Assembly: GCF_020882245.1 (NCBI RefSeq)
Contig: NC_083598.1
Span: forward strand, 50,009,858-50,073,857
Length of the DNA: 64,000 nucleotides
Reading direction: 5' to 3'
Origin: Rhopalosiphum padi
Taxonomy: Eukaryota; Arthropoda; Insecta; Hemiptera; Aphididae
This document shows positions 1 to 12,680 of the stretch, piece by piece; within the stretch, counting starts at the first letter, position 1; each line of letters begins with the position of its first letter. A model generated the notes under the pieces. That model was given only the letters and a program-made list of their open reading frames with translations, made no database searches and was not told the origin of the DNA. The position numbers and the translations under genes are program-made.

Positions 1-111
1 GCACCTTTTGTACGGACGTTATCTCGAATTTCTAGATGAGTTAACACCCTATATTTCACGGACCGATATTAAAAGTCTCCACCGTTAGTGATAGGTCTCT
101 CTCTCTCTCTA

Positions 112-142
<31 letters not shown>

Positions 143-1505
143 CAGCACCTACGCTTATTTTTCACACCGATTTGTACTTTTTTATATTTTCTTTCTCCTT
201 TTGCCGTCATATAAATTAAATGAAGTTTGCCGCCTGACAAAAGCGAGTTAAATTATATTAAACATATATGTATATATTTTTTTCATTACGCGCGTTTCAT
301 ATTATACATATACCTACGTATATTGTTACGCTGTAGGTATAAAAAGAAGACCTTCGGATATGTTTGACGATGGGAAACTTTTTCAACTATAAAGCGCTCG
401 ACGCGTGTATACACTACCTCCTATTCAACGCAATCGACGACCGTATAATTATAGACGTAATACAATGTGCCTTGTTTACGACATATCAATACGTCCTTCC
501 GCGTTCAATATATTATATATATATAAATCAATAGTCTCAATACACTGTAAGACTGTTGGTAAAATTTCAATTAAAATTTCAAATCTGTAGGCGAATACAA
601 TCGTCGGTATATCAATCTCAATAAACCAAAAATTTTTAAATTGTGGTATACGCGAGTACCTCCACAGCTAGCTGACACTCCGAAAATTACATAAAAAAAT
701 CTTACCAAATGAAAATATAATATTTATATGTATACTATAATAAATTATAAATTTATAAATGTACATTTAAATAATGATTAAATGAAAAGTAAGCACATTA
801 TTGGTTAATAATTATTCTGTATTTATCTATAAAGTATCTATAAATTTTCTAAGCTAACTATATATAGTATATACATACATTTGTCGCATTATTATATCAT
901 ATTTGAACTACGCGAGAATGTAATAATTTTGACAGAACTACATAATAAGTGAATCGTGTGTTTAGTGTGGCGCCCTAGGGTCGATTGCCGTTGTCTTAAA
1001 CGATGTTTTCCCGTTATTATTATTATTATTATTATTAATATATCATTTGATTTTTATGTCGACGTCAAATGGCATAAAAGTTATACGGAATGACACTAAT
1101 GGCGTGGATATGAAAAGTTTGTCGAGACACTAATGGACGTCAGCTAAAAGCATCCACGGAAAAGCAAAGCAATAAATGTAATTGACGATTGTAAAGGGTT
1201 TTTTCATATTATATTAATGATTACGCGGTAGCGGCGGGGAAGGATATCGTCGCTACGAGTGTGTCGTGGTTAAATCGTGTCGTGCGTGTTGTCACGCGAA
1301 TGTACAATAAGTCCCTTGGTGTAGCACGGTTATTTTCAGTAAAAACGTGTTAATTTTTTTTTTTTTGTAAAAAAAAGCTTAAAAACAACAACACATAAAA
1401 AAAAATCTTTTAAATATTATACAATGTATTATGTAATTAATTCATCAAAGCTAAATATCTCAATATTATGTCATATATATATATATATATATAGTTTTGT
1501 ATTCA
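1..1505. other. AT-rich non-coding DNA with a CT/AT microsatellite
   Basis: This stretch holds no gene I can support. A (CT)n(AT)n microsatellite lies near 99-142 and an (ATT)n run near 1015-1036. A more CpG-rich patch around 1195-1350 keeps one plus-strand frame open for about 50 codons, but it has no start codon and no family resemblance, so I do not call it coding. Confidence 0.5.
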
Positions 1506-2081
1506 TACATAGAATGAGTCATCATTAAGCATGCCACCACTTTTTTCTTCAATAACCAGTTGTACAAAACCTAATTTTAGAGTTCTTAAATATATCTATT
1601 TAATTATATAACACTTTCAAATCCAAAAGATTTTTCTTAGTATAGTATTTAAAGAGTGTCCTGTGGAGATACAAACTTAAATTTTTCAAATGAGAATTTG
1701 TAAAAATGGTCTCGAACCAATATTAAATCTATTTTATATTTTTATGAAACCATTTTTAAGACTACCTATTTAGTAAAACATTTTGTTAGCTAAGAAACTA
1801 ATAATTCGAATTTTGAAAAAGGTACCTACATCAAAATTTTCAAAAAATATTCGCATGATAAGGTACAATTAAAAGAAAGTTCCTATTTATTTTGAAAATC
1901 AGAAGTTGTTATATCACCACAGAACACTTGTTTAGTAGTACAAAATAATATCAAAGATTTTAAAATATAGCTTTTAATTCATTTTAAGTGCATTTAAAAA
2001 TATCGAAAACAGATTTTGAATAAATGTATATTTAAAGAGAAAAAATGGAGGTATACATACTCGGCAAATCACTCTGTATAT
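1506..2081. mobile_element. Non-autonomous TIR element, GGTGATTCA family, copy 1
   Basis: The left end reads GAATGAGTCATCATTAAGCA. The right end, read on the other strand, gives a similar TATACAGAGTGATTTGCC followed by an AGTATG and a T-rich run, so the two ends form imperfect inverted repeats about 575 bp apart. The interior is AT-rich with no transposase. Other copies in this window have the same end pattern. The superfamily is not determined, because I could not define a clean target duplication. Confidence 0.5.
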
Positions 2082-3974
2082 TATAGCTATCATCAAAAGC
2101 GCAACTTGCAAATTCACGGTTTTTATTATAATTTATAAAGTATAGTACATTTTTTACAACATCCCTGATAAATGATAATGATCAAAAATATCCATTATAA
2201 AAGATTGTTAAGTACCTAATCAATTTGCATCTTATTTTTAATTTTTATCTCTCGACCGTTAACATATATTATATTATTATATAACATATTATAACATACA
2301 TTATATTATTATATAAATTTAAAATAGAAGCTACTGAGATAATAATTTATGATAAATTAATTATATTATCAGACAAATGAATCATTATTTGCACTATCAC
2401 TGCAATCACTTATATGTATATTGTAGATATATATACATACACACACATTATACAGGTGCAAGACAAAATATAATATTTTTTACTGAGGTTTTTCATTTTT
2501 GATTGAATTCGAATTTAAAACAGAGGATATAAACGCAACTAAAGTAAAACCGATTAAAGTTAATGTGTTTAAACTATAACGTCTTTGTCGTCGTTTTCGT
2601 TGTCTAAAAATAAGTGATACTGTCTTGAAAAGAAAAGGGACCGGATCGGATTACAAAGATAAAAATAAAAGCTTTTTTCCAAATAATGTGTATATGTACG
2701 ATTGGGCCGTTTTTCTAGACGACTTTTCCGTCGCCACAGATATATAAATGACTGCTAAAGGACATTGCTTTGACAATATTACGATCCGTATAATAAATAT
2801 GAGTTTTTGAAAATATATACGTCTTATTGAATCGTTCATTAATACAATGAAATAAAAACCGTTTTTCTATAAACACCACGCAGTAATAATAATAAACAGT
2901 TTCTTATGAATTGAGTGGTGAAAAAAAAAATCTTATTCAATTTTTCAGAATAAATAATAAAACTCTATAAGAATTATAAGTAAATCAAACAATTAATCGT
3001 TCTCAATTACACCATATTATATAATTATTCATTACAAAATTTAACGACACTATTCAAAAACTGATTTATATGAAAACATTAAGTTAAAAGAGTACAAAGT
3101 ACATATTATACAATTAATTTGGTTCATTTTTTTGTTTTTGGTTTAATTATTCAACATAGGTGATTATATTATGTGAAAAAAGAAAATGTTGATTTTAAAT
3201 AAAATACAAATTTGGTTAAAAATAAATTTACAGTTTTAACCTTGAAAAGGGCCAATATATTGCATAATATTTACAGTCATTTTTATAAAAACATCATTTC
3301 CCTATAGCCTATACCTATTGCATCATAATATAATGGAATTTGGTTTGCGTAGTCTGTGTATATGTTAGGGTCGTAATAAATGGGGTGCAAGTGTGCATGG
3401 TATATTTATGGGGACAGCATTATTTTATATGACATTCATTTCATTTTTATAAATGTCATTTAATTATTTTTGTTCAAATAAGTCGCCTTCTGAAATACTT
3501 TATTATATCATGTGTAGAGATAATATTATTATCTAAACCTATTTTAGTATCATAGTTATACATTTTAATTATTGTAAAATGCATATACATTATGTTAATT
3601 TTATATTTTATAATTACATTTGATTATTAAAAGACTAAATTGTTTTGTCTTATGTTAAAAAATAGTAAACATATAAAATTAAAGAATGGATATCATAGCT
3701 ACAATGTAATATATTTATATATTAGCTAAATTATAGCTGTTTTATAATATTAGGTAGGTATATAGTAATATCATAATAAACTATTATAAATGTTTATATT
3801 TTCGAATTAAAATAAATAAAAATGAAAAATTATTCTATCAGATATATTACCAATATATTTAGAACAATACTCCAAGGACATTTCCAATAAACCGACAATA
3901 TTTTATTGTGAAAACTATACCATAAAATCAATCACACGGACGATAGCCACTATTCGCGCGTGTTGATAACATGA
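2082..3974. other. AT-rich non-coding DNA
   Basis: I see no supported gene here. The only open frames are short, AT-driven and without splice or start context. A slightly GC-richer patch near 2580-2740 has no readable protein. Confidence 0.5.
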
Positions 3975-4127
3975 CTACTTGACTTTTGGGAGCAGGACAA
4001 TCGTATATGAAATCCTCGTTTTATTGCAATAAGCCTCAAGGGGAGAACATGGCTGCATTCCGCTGATAATGCAATTTTCCTTGGTAAACTGTTCCGGTGG
4101 ATTATAGTGGAAATAAAATATTACTCT
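3975..4127 (-). CDS. Candidate terminal exon, unrecognised (weak)
   Basis: The minus strand is open for about 50 codons and ends in TAG at 3977-3975. The reading is unusually protein-like for this AT-rich region, with three spaced cysteines and fragments such as PPEQFTKENCIISG and SPLEAYCNKTRISY. A possible acceptor, a pyrimidine-rich stretch ending in GGAACAG, would start the exon at the phenylalanine codon. I do not recognise a family. It could be a real last exon, a fossil of one, or chance. Its phase does not fit directly to the candidate start exon at 5429-5493, so an intermediate exon would be needed if they belong together. Confidence 0.2.
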   Translation of the reverse strand, partial: RVIFYFHYNPPEQFTKENCIISGMQPCSPLEAYCNKTRISYTIVLLPKVK

Positions 4128-5428
4128 TTATAATACACAATCAATAAACGTGACTTTTTAAAATTCAAATTGTTTTTTACGAATTATTTTACAAATGTTG
4201 TTTATACCAAATAGCTAATTTGCATTTAAAGTTCATCGACTATTAAAGATACAGTCAGAAGGCTCCACAATAAAAAAACGTTTCCAGAAATAACAAACAT
4301 CTCAAAAACACAATACGTTAAAATAAAGAAGTGGATAAAAATATGAATTTTTATAGGCATACAATTTTCTAAGTTAAAAATATAATTTATTTTAACATAA
4401 ATATTTACGCAAACGCAATAATTGTAATGGTTTTTTTATTAGTTTTTCAAGATTATTTTCTAGTTATAAATTTATAATACTATCATATTCTGAAAGAATT
4501 ATAATAAAACGTTAAGATTACAAAAATATATTACTTTATAAACAATATATCGTTATGTTTCAATATAATTTTAACTTTTAAAGTGATATTAATTTGTATT
4601 AATTTGTATTTTTATTATATTAATTGATAACGTTGTGTAAGTAATATTATTGCTTTTTATACTTATATCAAGAACATTAGTTTTATTTATTATCAATAGA
4701 TAATAGTATAACTATCATATTTATAATGTTTTCTATTTATACATTTGTTTGATTTAATTGAAATAACAAAGTTAAAATTTACTGTAATAGTAATAAATAA
4801 TATAATTTTAATAGCTCAATTTTTCAAAATTATTCAAACTAAATAGCACTTGGAGTGCATTTAAATGAGCTCAAGCTTTTATGAATCCGGCCTGGTTTAT
4901 AATTAAACTAAATAAAATTGGCATGTAATACAATTAAATAACTACTCTTTAATTTTTATTATATAATATTTTAAAATTATTTTTAGTTACTGGCTATGGC
5001 TATTTAGTAATTTATGTATTATATTAATTACTATTATCAATATACAATATTATAGTTAACCATCAGCTCACACTTTGCATAATATGATTAAAACATACAA
5101 AATTCTTGTTATTTTTGCTAAATTTTTAGATAACCATTATGACTACCTATAATATTTTTATCTGTAAAGCACCTAAATTAAATACTTAAATTTTAAAAAT
5201 TTTAAAGTGAAATAGACTTTTGACTTATCCTCGGTTCCCGTGAAAAGTGCGTTACATTATTCTCAGGTCTATATGTTACAAGTATATTATACCTAAATAA
5301 TCCAATTTATAGAAACTTTCTCTTACGATAGTCGTTACATTAAATTTCCTTGTACCTATATTATATGCATCCGCGTTTTATTGCTAGTACGAAAACTTTT
5401 CGTTAATAAATTGAAACAATAAACTTAC
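4128..5428. other. AT-rich non-coding DNA with a transposon-end-like patch
   Basis: No gene was seen. Around 4860-4905 the minus strand reads CAGGCCGGATTCATAAAAGC, which resembles the terminal sequence of degraded cut-and-paste transposons. I could not find the partner end. Confidence 0.4.
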
Positions 5429-5493
5429 TCCTGAAATATTCGTAGAACTTTGTTCTTGACAATGGAAGCCCACTCTGGCAGTGTTGGTGCCAT
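5429..5493 (-). CDS. Candidate first coding exon, unrecognised (weak)
   Basis: On the minus strand an ATG at 5493-5491 sits in a strong context (A at -3, G at +4). It opens a 21-codon reading that begins MAPTLPEWASIVKNK and runs directly into a consensus donor, GA followed by GTAAGT, at 5428-5423. The frame also stays open upstream for about 16 codons, so this could instead be an internal exon. No family was recognised. The following exon would have to accept phase 2. A good start context plus an exact donor is suggestive but can arise by chance. Confidence 0.27.
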
Positions 5494-8222
5494 AGTGATG
5501 TTTTCTGGGCTATACCTTGTGTAGGTATTATGATGTTATCCATACTGCAACAATTTAATTTTCATAAAAATTAAACATTGAATATACATATTACATAAAA
5601 TTCTATGTAGGTACGCGTTAAACATTGAAAAAAAAACAATATTAAATTACTATTTATTTATTAAAATGTTCAATAAATAAACTTTTTAGTTAATATTTAA
5701 TTTAAGTATACATAGCTGCAATAAAAAACGGGACTTTAAAAATGAACTATAAATCTACAAACATATCATGATATTTATTATAAAAAACATTTCATGATTT
5801 ATGTTTAAATATTATGTAGTATATAGAATATAGATTATAGATATAATAATAGGTTCTATAATTTAAATTATCTTAACAATATAATTATGTCTATACAATA
5901 ATATAAATGTCAATAAAACTGTCATTTTTTTTTTAATTACATATTATAATATAAATTATTCTTACTTAATAATTTTTATATTGTAATATTTTTTTTGAAT
6001 AAAAATGCCCAATTTAAAATTAGGTAATATTCAGTTGTTTCATAATATAATTTTAATTTGACTTAAAATATATTAGAAATATACTAAACCTTTTTAAATG
6101 ATATTCGATACAACTATTAGTGAGTCAAAAATGTATAATGATAATATTCTCATCGAAATAATAAATTAGTTCCTCCACTCCATTTATCTAAACTTAAAGC
6201 TCTTATATATAAAAACTAATTAACCACTAGTTTAATATTGTATAATTTATACAACATAAATTTATGAAAATATTCTGCTAATTAATTATTATAATATAAT
6301 TGAATACTCAATATAATTCATTTTTTTATTTTATCATATTTTTTTAATACGTTAATGATTTTATATTAAATCTGCAATAATATTTTTATATTAGTTTTAA
6401 TTATATAAGAACATGAAAAAAAAATTACCTAAATAATAGAAATATTGGAGATATCAAAGTAATATAATACTATTTAACTGAATTTTATATTTCATTAACG
6501 ATCGCCTATATCGCTGAATAATATAATTTGAATTTTAGAATTAGAATTTATTAATTAAGTTACTTATTTAAAATATTTACCTTAATACTAAATATTTTTA
6601 ATATTGAAATACTTTAATAAGAAATATGATTTTTAATTAAAATAATATATAATATCATATTCAAAACTAAATGTTGTACTACATAATAATAATATGCTCT
6701 TAGAAAATATTATTGAACGTAATTTTATAAATTAAAATGTTAATATAGATACGCTATATAAATGTCATATGAAGCCTTTATATTGATAAAAACAAAATAT
6801 TTGTCTGAGTATTTCCTTATAATTTTATTCAAGTATTTTATTTTTTGTTATTCAAAAATATGAGTTACAAACAAATATATAAAACATACATTTTCATATT
6901 TTATGCAAGTTTTTCAAAGTTAAGATACATTCAATTTTTTACTAAATAAAGTTCTATATACATAGAAATATACCACCTATATTGTCTACATACAAACTAT
7001 ATTTGAACCCCAAATAAGAAAAATAACCCCTTCCATTAAGATATTAAACACATATGGCACAGATTCAATTCAACCAGTTATAATATTATACATACTATAA
7101 GGTCTTAAACAACTGAACAAATTACAACAATATAATATTATACTCTATTCTCAAAAACAAGTATATTATAACTAGAAATAAAATAATATATTTTATATCA
7201 ATTATTATTTTCAACAAATAATTCAAACTAATTTGTAAAATATTTTCTATGTACTATCTATTATACAAATATGCAATATAAATCTTTATATATATATATA
7301 AACTATTGATATTTAATATAGTATGCATAAATATATATTTAGCTACGTTAGTTAAAATTATGAATATTTTATTATACATGAAGAATGTCTGAATGTGTAA
7401 AAATAGTTTTATCATTCCGTAATAAATTCGTATCCGGTTTCAATTTAATTATTAATTCAATACTTCGGCTAAAAAAATAACGGTACCATATTTTGACATA
7501 TTGTTGTGTTGTAATTAACAAATTACAAATAACGATTACCCAAAGATATGCACCTCGAAGCCAATTTTTTAAATTTCACAATTTGAAGAGGGACTCACAC
7601 AGTGATGTATTGGCTCACCAAAAATGAATAGTTTTTTGTTAATCTAGGGTTGCTATTAATCAAAAAAACAAAATAATTATTTTAATTGGATATAATTTTA
7701 ATTGAAACCGTTCAGATAATTGGGTTAAAAATCTGTGCACATTTAACGAAGTTAAAGAAAGGGTAAATTCACGGCACCATATCGCGTCATGCAAAATCAA
7801 CTATATATTTTATAATACAATATATTTTAATATGTATATACTAATTCCTAACCCTCTAAAAATATATTATAATATCATCATGTCATTGTTTGTAATTAAT
7901 GTCAAGAATATTTACCCTATATAATAATTTAATCAATAAATTTAAATGATATAACATATAAATAATTTTTAATATAGCTATATAGGACGTGTTTTTGAAA
8001 ACTGTTTAAATAGTGCATGACCATATTTTTTTTCTTCAAAGTGGGATACCTGTACATTTTAATAGAAAAACCATATAATTTTGCATAAAATGACAACATT
8101 AGAAAAATATTAAAACACATTGCATTGATGTGGTGGCAGCAATAACTAACTGCAGCTACAATTGGTACTTATTTTTGTATCATTTGTATCGACTATACTT
8201 TAACGGACTATTGGTTTTAGTG
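5494..8222. other. Very AT-rich non-coding DNA
   Basis: Nothing was recognised. Base composition is extremely AT-rich with many TATAATAT words. The few open frames (for example minus 7929-8120) are lysine/phenylalanine/tyrosine-rich artefacts of composition. Confidence 0.6.
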
Positions 8223-8509
8223 TTTTACAGCACTGCTTCTCAACATTTTTTGTTATAGGGCCCCCTAAATTTAATTTAAAACTGTCAAGGCCCCCCTCAA
8301 TCAGAATCATTAATTATTTTTTCTTAATGATATACTCTAATGTAAGATAAACTTCCCCGATATAATAAATAATGATTAATCATATATGGTCAGTTATAAT
8401 ATAATGTATATGTTTTAATGTTATATTTATATAATAACTAAATAATCGAAAATATTTTAAATTAAATAAATATTTCAAGGCCCACAGGCTGAGAAGCACT
8501 ATTTTACAG
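8223..8509. mobile_element. Non-autonomous hAT-like element with 8-bp TSD
   Basis: The element proper is 8231-8501. It begins CACTGCTTCTCAACA with a GGGCCCCC tract just inside. It ends GGCCCACAGGCTGAGAAGC followed by ACTA, which reads TAGTGCTTCTCAGCC on the other strand, so the ends are inverted repeats. The identical octamer TTTTACAG flanks both sides (8223-8230 and 8502-8509). CAGTGCTTCTCAA-like ends and 8-bp duplications are hallmarks of the hAT superfamily. At 271 bp it has no room for a transposase, so it is a MITE-like derivative. The perfect duplication suggests limited decay since insertion. Confidence 0.85.
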
Positions 8510-10500
8510 TATATATAAATAGTATAGGTACATTATAAATTTATAATTTTGGTTGTGATCGACTTTCTTTAAAGTGAGACATATTTAGGTTCTTTGGGGA
8601 CAGCGGGATACAAAGCTCGAAAGCGGGACGTATGGTCACGTTATTCATGTAGAGCACCTGCATAGTACGTATTTATACCTATATCCGATCATATTTACAA
8701 TATTATATGACGTAATGTTCTATTTACATATTTCAATCGCTATAAGTGCAGTGTACTGTATTCAAAGGTGCACTTTGTGTGGAGAAATTTACTGGGAGAC
8801 ACTTAACACAGCCGTTTCCACAATATCCATTTCTATCTACTTATCTAAATTACAGTTTGAGAACCATTTAGAGTTACCCAGGATAATATATATATATAGG
8901 GATTACTACGTGTAAAATCAATTATCCTCGATATCAAATGGTTTATCTCGAATCTTTACATACATTGATGATCGATAGCACGCAGATAAACTAGGGGTTC
9001 TCAAACTCTATCTCAATAATATAGGTATAGAAATAGATTTGGTGGAAATGACGACCGCCCAACACCCTTTCTTTCAAATACACAATCATAGTTAATTACC
9101 CTAAGTAATTTATTTGACAAAATAAAATGTAAATTATAAATATATAATTAAGATAATATATTCCTTTATATCATCTATACTACATGTAGCTAATATATAT
9201 AATAGCTAGGTATATATATAAAGTATTATTTTATAATTAATTGAACATAAATATGTATGTAACACAACACAATACATTATAAATAAACTCGGATAAGTAA
9301 AAATAGTGAGCCCATTTACTAGCGTTGTATAGTAAAAAAAGTTAATACGCAACAAAAGTAATGCGTTACGTAATTTTATAGAACTTTTTCTAAACAACAA
9401 AAAAAATGTAATGGAAACAATTTTTGTAATTTCTTTTAAAAATGGTTTCATTAATAAACATCTAATCTTTTTTCCTAGATTTTCTATCATGTTTCTTGCT
9501 ATAATTACACTAGTCTATAGAAATCACCATCAGCTATATTCACCAAACTTACCCACGCAACTGCTTATAGATGACACAATAATCTCATTCACAGAATATT
9601 ACGCTTTTATAAGACCTTTAATACATATAATATATAATACTTATATTACCTACTTTTAAAATTTAATTTTTATTGTATTATAATATTATATCCTTTGACA
9701 ATTAAAAAAAATAAATAAATAAAATATATAGATAGGTATACCGTGTTACCGTTTTGATTATAAATAATAAAAAAAAATAATTCATAGGAAAAATTAATTT
9801 TATTTATTTATTAATAAGTACGACAAAGGACGTATTATTTTAAATTTTAACTTGTCGAATTAATTCACGATATTTTGAACAACACATCTTTATGTGTGAT
9901 ATAGGCTATAAATACTTCATTTAATTAAGTTTTCCTAAATTATTTTTTTATTGTTTAGGCATTATGTTCGAATTACCTATATATTCTTTACTTTTAGTAA
10001 CGTTGATTGTCGATTCATTTTTGATAAGAAATTTAAAAAATACCTGTGGGTAGGTGTTACTTTTTTTTAAGCGAGAATAGCAAAATAATTTTAATACAAT
10101 TAAATTTTAATTCACTATATTGATATAATGAGTAAAGTAATTAAATTCTCCTTTAAAAGTAATAATGTGCCCGAAATTAGCTGGCCTTTATATCAGAGGC
10201 GGTGTAATATATAAAGTGAATAAAATAAATATTTTTAATATAAATAGTTTACACTGGTTTGTATTTTAAACGATTTCAGTGGTGAACTTTTTTCAGGGGA
10301 CTTTTATTCATCAGGGATAATTTTTATTATAGATCTGAAACTTTATCATATAATAGGTACCCTGCAAAATAGTTGCAGGATACACGTGGAATACAGTATA
10401 TTATATTATACCTAATATGCACTGGAGCGACTTCTATATTTGATTTAATATATTTGTATTATCATCATATATTCGTGAAAAAGTGTACATAAGTATATTG
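8510..10500. other. AT-rich non-coding DNA
   Basis: No supported gene. Two hAT-end-like words occur: AGTTTGAGAACC near 8853 and CTAGGGGTTCTCAAACT near 8989. They face away from each other and could not be paired into one element. The overlapping open frames at 9206-9659 are on opposite strands, AT-driven and unrecognised. Confidence 0.5.
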
Positions 10501-10529
10501 CAAAATGCCAAAATATGTATACGTACCAT

Positions 10530-10548
10530 GTCTGCGGCCCGGCAGCGA

Positions 10549-10592
<44 letters not shown>

Positions 10593-10980
10593 GAAAAGCG
10601 CGCGTATGCCCGTTCGATTGGTGAAACGTCGGCCGAGCGGCGGACAACCGGGCGGACGCGGAAAATCCCCGGGAAAGCCGATGAGCCGGGTCAGACGGGC
10701 GGTCTCGGCATTGCGCCGGCGCCCGTCGGGTCGCTCGCGGTTGGCAGATGAACCGGGTGGTCGGCCAATGGCGCGGGCCAAAGTTCGCCCACGCGTGGAG
10801 GTCCCCCCGCGACGGGAGTCGTCCGCGCCCGCCAGGTCGTTGCGCCGCACGCACCTGACAGGTGCGCCGTGGAAAATGGCTACACACGTTGTTGACTGGG
10901 AGGACGGGCGGGCGGTCGGTCGTGCTGGCTGACTGCCAGGAAAAACGTAGTTCGTGCGGAAAACGGGTCGTGCCGCCGCC
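10530..10980. promoter_or_regulatory. CpG-rich GC island, probable promoter region
   Basis: About 450 bp of strikingly GC- and CpG-rich DNA lies abruptly in AT-rich flanks. It opens with a GAC/GGC trinucleotide tract (about 10552-10592). CCAAT boxes appear in both orientations (ATTGG near 10617, GGCCAATGG near 10762) and a YY1-like AAAATGGC near 10874. Donor-like CAG followed by GTGCG occurs on both strands near 10858. Several frames on both strands stay open, but this is expected from low stop frequency at high GC and the products are arginine/alanine-rich with no domain. The likeliest reading is a promoter or non-coding first exon. Which gene it would serve, and in which direction, is unknown. 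Confidence 0.5.
10552..10592. repeat. Trinucleotide tract (GAC/GGC)n
   Basis: An impure run of GAC, GGC and CGG triplets at the left edge of the GC island. It explains the long poly-Arg and poly-Thr/Ala readings in overlapping frames, which should not be taken as protein evidence. Confidence 0.9.
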
Positions 10981-12048
10981 GATACATTTAATTTAATTTT
11001 TCAAATAATTCCACTGAAAATATCGCATCTCATCGTGGCACATACATAATATTATAATAGTTGTATGTAATATAACAATAGTATTTAGTGTATAACGCGC
11101 AGTGGCAGGTTAGGATAAAATTCGGCCCGGGTTTGACTGGTCCTCAAATTTTTTCTGTCCTGAGTATACTTAATGACTTTTTTAGGGATATAAAAATGTC
11201 TATTTTGAAATTTTATAGAAAGTGTTGGCCTCGAGTTAGTAATTTTACTAAACGGAATAACTTGTATTTAGCACATAGCACTTAATAAAAATGGAATGTA
11301 TATTATAATATTAAATTAAAGTAAGGTATAGGTACATGTATTATGTAGTACTGCGGTAGCACTACCTTCAACTAAAATAAGTCACTTTTATTCTTAACAA
11401 TGTCAATAAATGTCTTCAACATCCATATATTTTTCTCTAAAATCATCATAAGCAACCAAGTAGGAATGCTTATAATTATCTATTATTATTATGAACAGCC
11501 ACGTAAGCTATGGTAAAGCTAATATTTAAATACTCAAATACAATTTATATAGCTAAACATTATTTGCGGCGATACTGATATGCATTTTAAAATGATATTT
11601 GACCGTTCAAGTGATTTTTTTTTCAGCAATTAAGTATAATACGATATATTATTTATACAATAGTTTAGTATTATAAAGGATTCGGATTTTTTTATATTAT
11701 TTCTAGGTACACAATATATTATTTAATGATGAATAAATAAATATATAATTTTAGTGTGCCAGTATTAAGAAAAAAATATCATATAGAAGGTATAAATCAT
11801 CCAAATTTCCAAAAATTCAATTTTTAAACTATTATTTGCAGTGATCATTAAATATACTGAAAAATACATATAATAAATTCCTATTAAATTATGGATACAT
11901 TTATAGTAATCATGCTAATAGTATACATAGTTATATTGTATATTATTATTATACATATCATACATCCATCATGTTTTACGATATTATTGAATTTTCAATT
12001 ACTAAAACGATATATTATATTTATATAGGTACTTAAAAGGTATAATAG
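10981..12048. other. AT-rich non-coding DNA with a transposon-end-like patch
   Basis: No gene recognised. Around 11099-11150 the text AGTGGCAGGTTAGG, followed by a GGCCCGGG tract, looks like the end of a degraded DNA transposon. The partner end is not evident, so no element is called. Confidence 0.4.
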
Positions 12049-12680
12049 GTACAGATGAGTAATTCATTAAGCATGCTCACCTCTTTTTTTTTAGTTGGTA
12101 ATGCAATTATTTAAAAACTATATTTTCAAATTTTTGAGGCTTTTCGTATTATTTACATGGCCTTGAATAATTTTTCAAAAATGTTAAACATATCAAAATC
12201 AAAATTCGAAATAATAATTTTTGAGTTTTGAACTTTGTGTACTAATAATAATTTGAAAATATTAACAGTTTATAATAATAATTCATCAAATGTATAAATT
12301 GTAACAATAATGGTCCAAGTATATCAAATACTATAAATTTAAAAATAACATATATTTCACATTTTTGTAAAACACATTTTAAAGACTATTTATCCTTAGT
12401 ATAAACATTTAAATAATTCAGAAACTATTATCATCCAGATTTTAATTAGATGCATCAAAATTATTATAAAACTTAATGATTTTCAACAAAAACAGGGGTT
12501 TTCATTTTAAAAACAGATGTTGATGATATAGCTATAGGATCATCCTTAAATATTTCAAAAATTACAAAAATATATGAAATATACTTTGGTTTAATTAAAA
12601 AATCTAAAAATCAAAATTTGTATAAATTAATAATTAAAGGGTAAAATGCACATGAACATGCTTAATGAATCTCCCTGTAG
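12049..12680. mobile_element. Non-autonomous TIR element, GGTGATTCA family, copy 2
   Basis: The left end contains AATTCATTAAGCATGCTCAC. The right end, read in reverse, contains GGGAGATTCATTAAGCATG, so ATTCATTAAGCATG is shared exactly as an inverted repeat about 630 bp apart. This is the best-preserved pair of ends in the family. The interior contains no coding capacity. Confidence 0.65.

Noticed and set aside
8853..9006. Pair of hAT-end-like words (AGTTTGAGAACC and GGTTCTCAAACT)
   Set aside because: They are oriented outward-in (end before start), so they cannot bound one element, and no target duplication was found.
10434..10932. Several long overlapping frames on both strands (138-149 codons, poly-Arg, poly-Thr, poly-Ala)
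   Set aside because: They arise from a GAC/GGC repeat and very high GC with few stops. All frames look equally open and none shows a domain.
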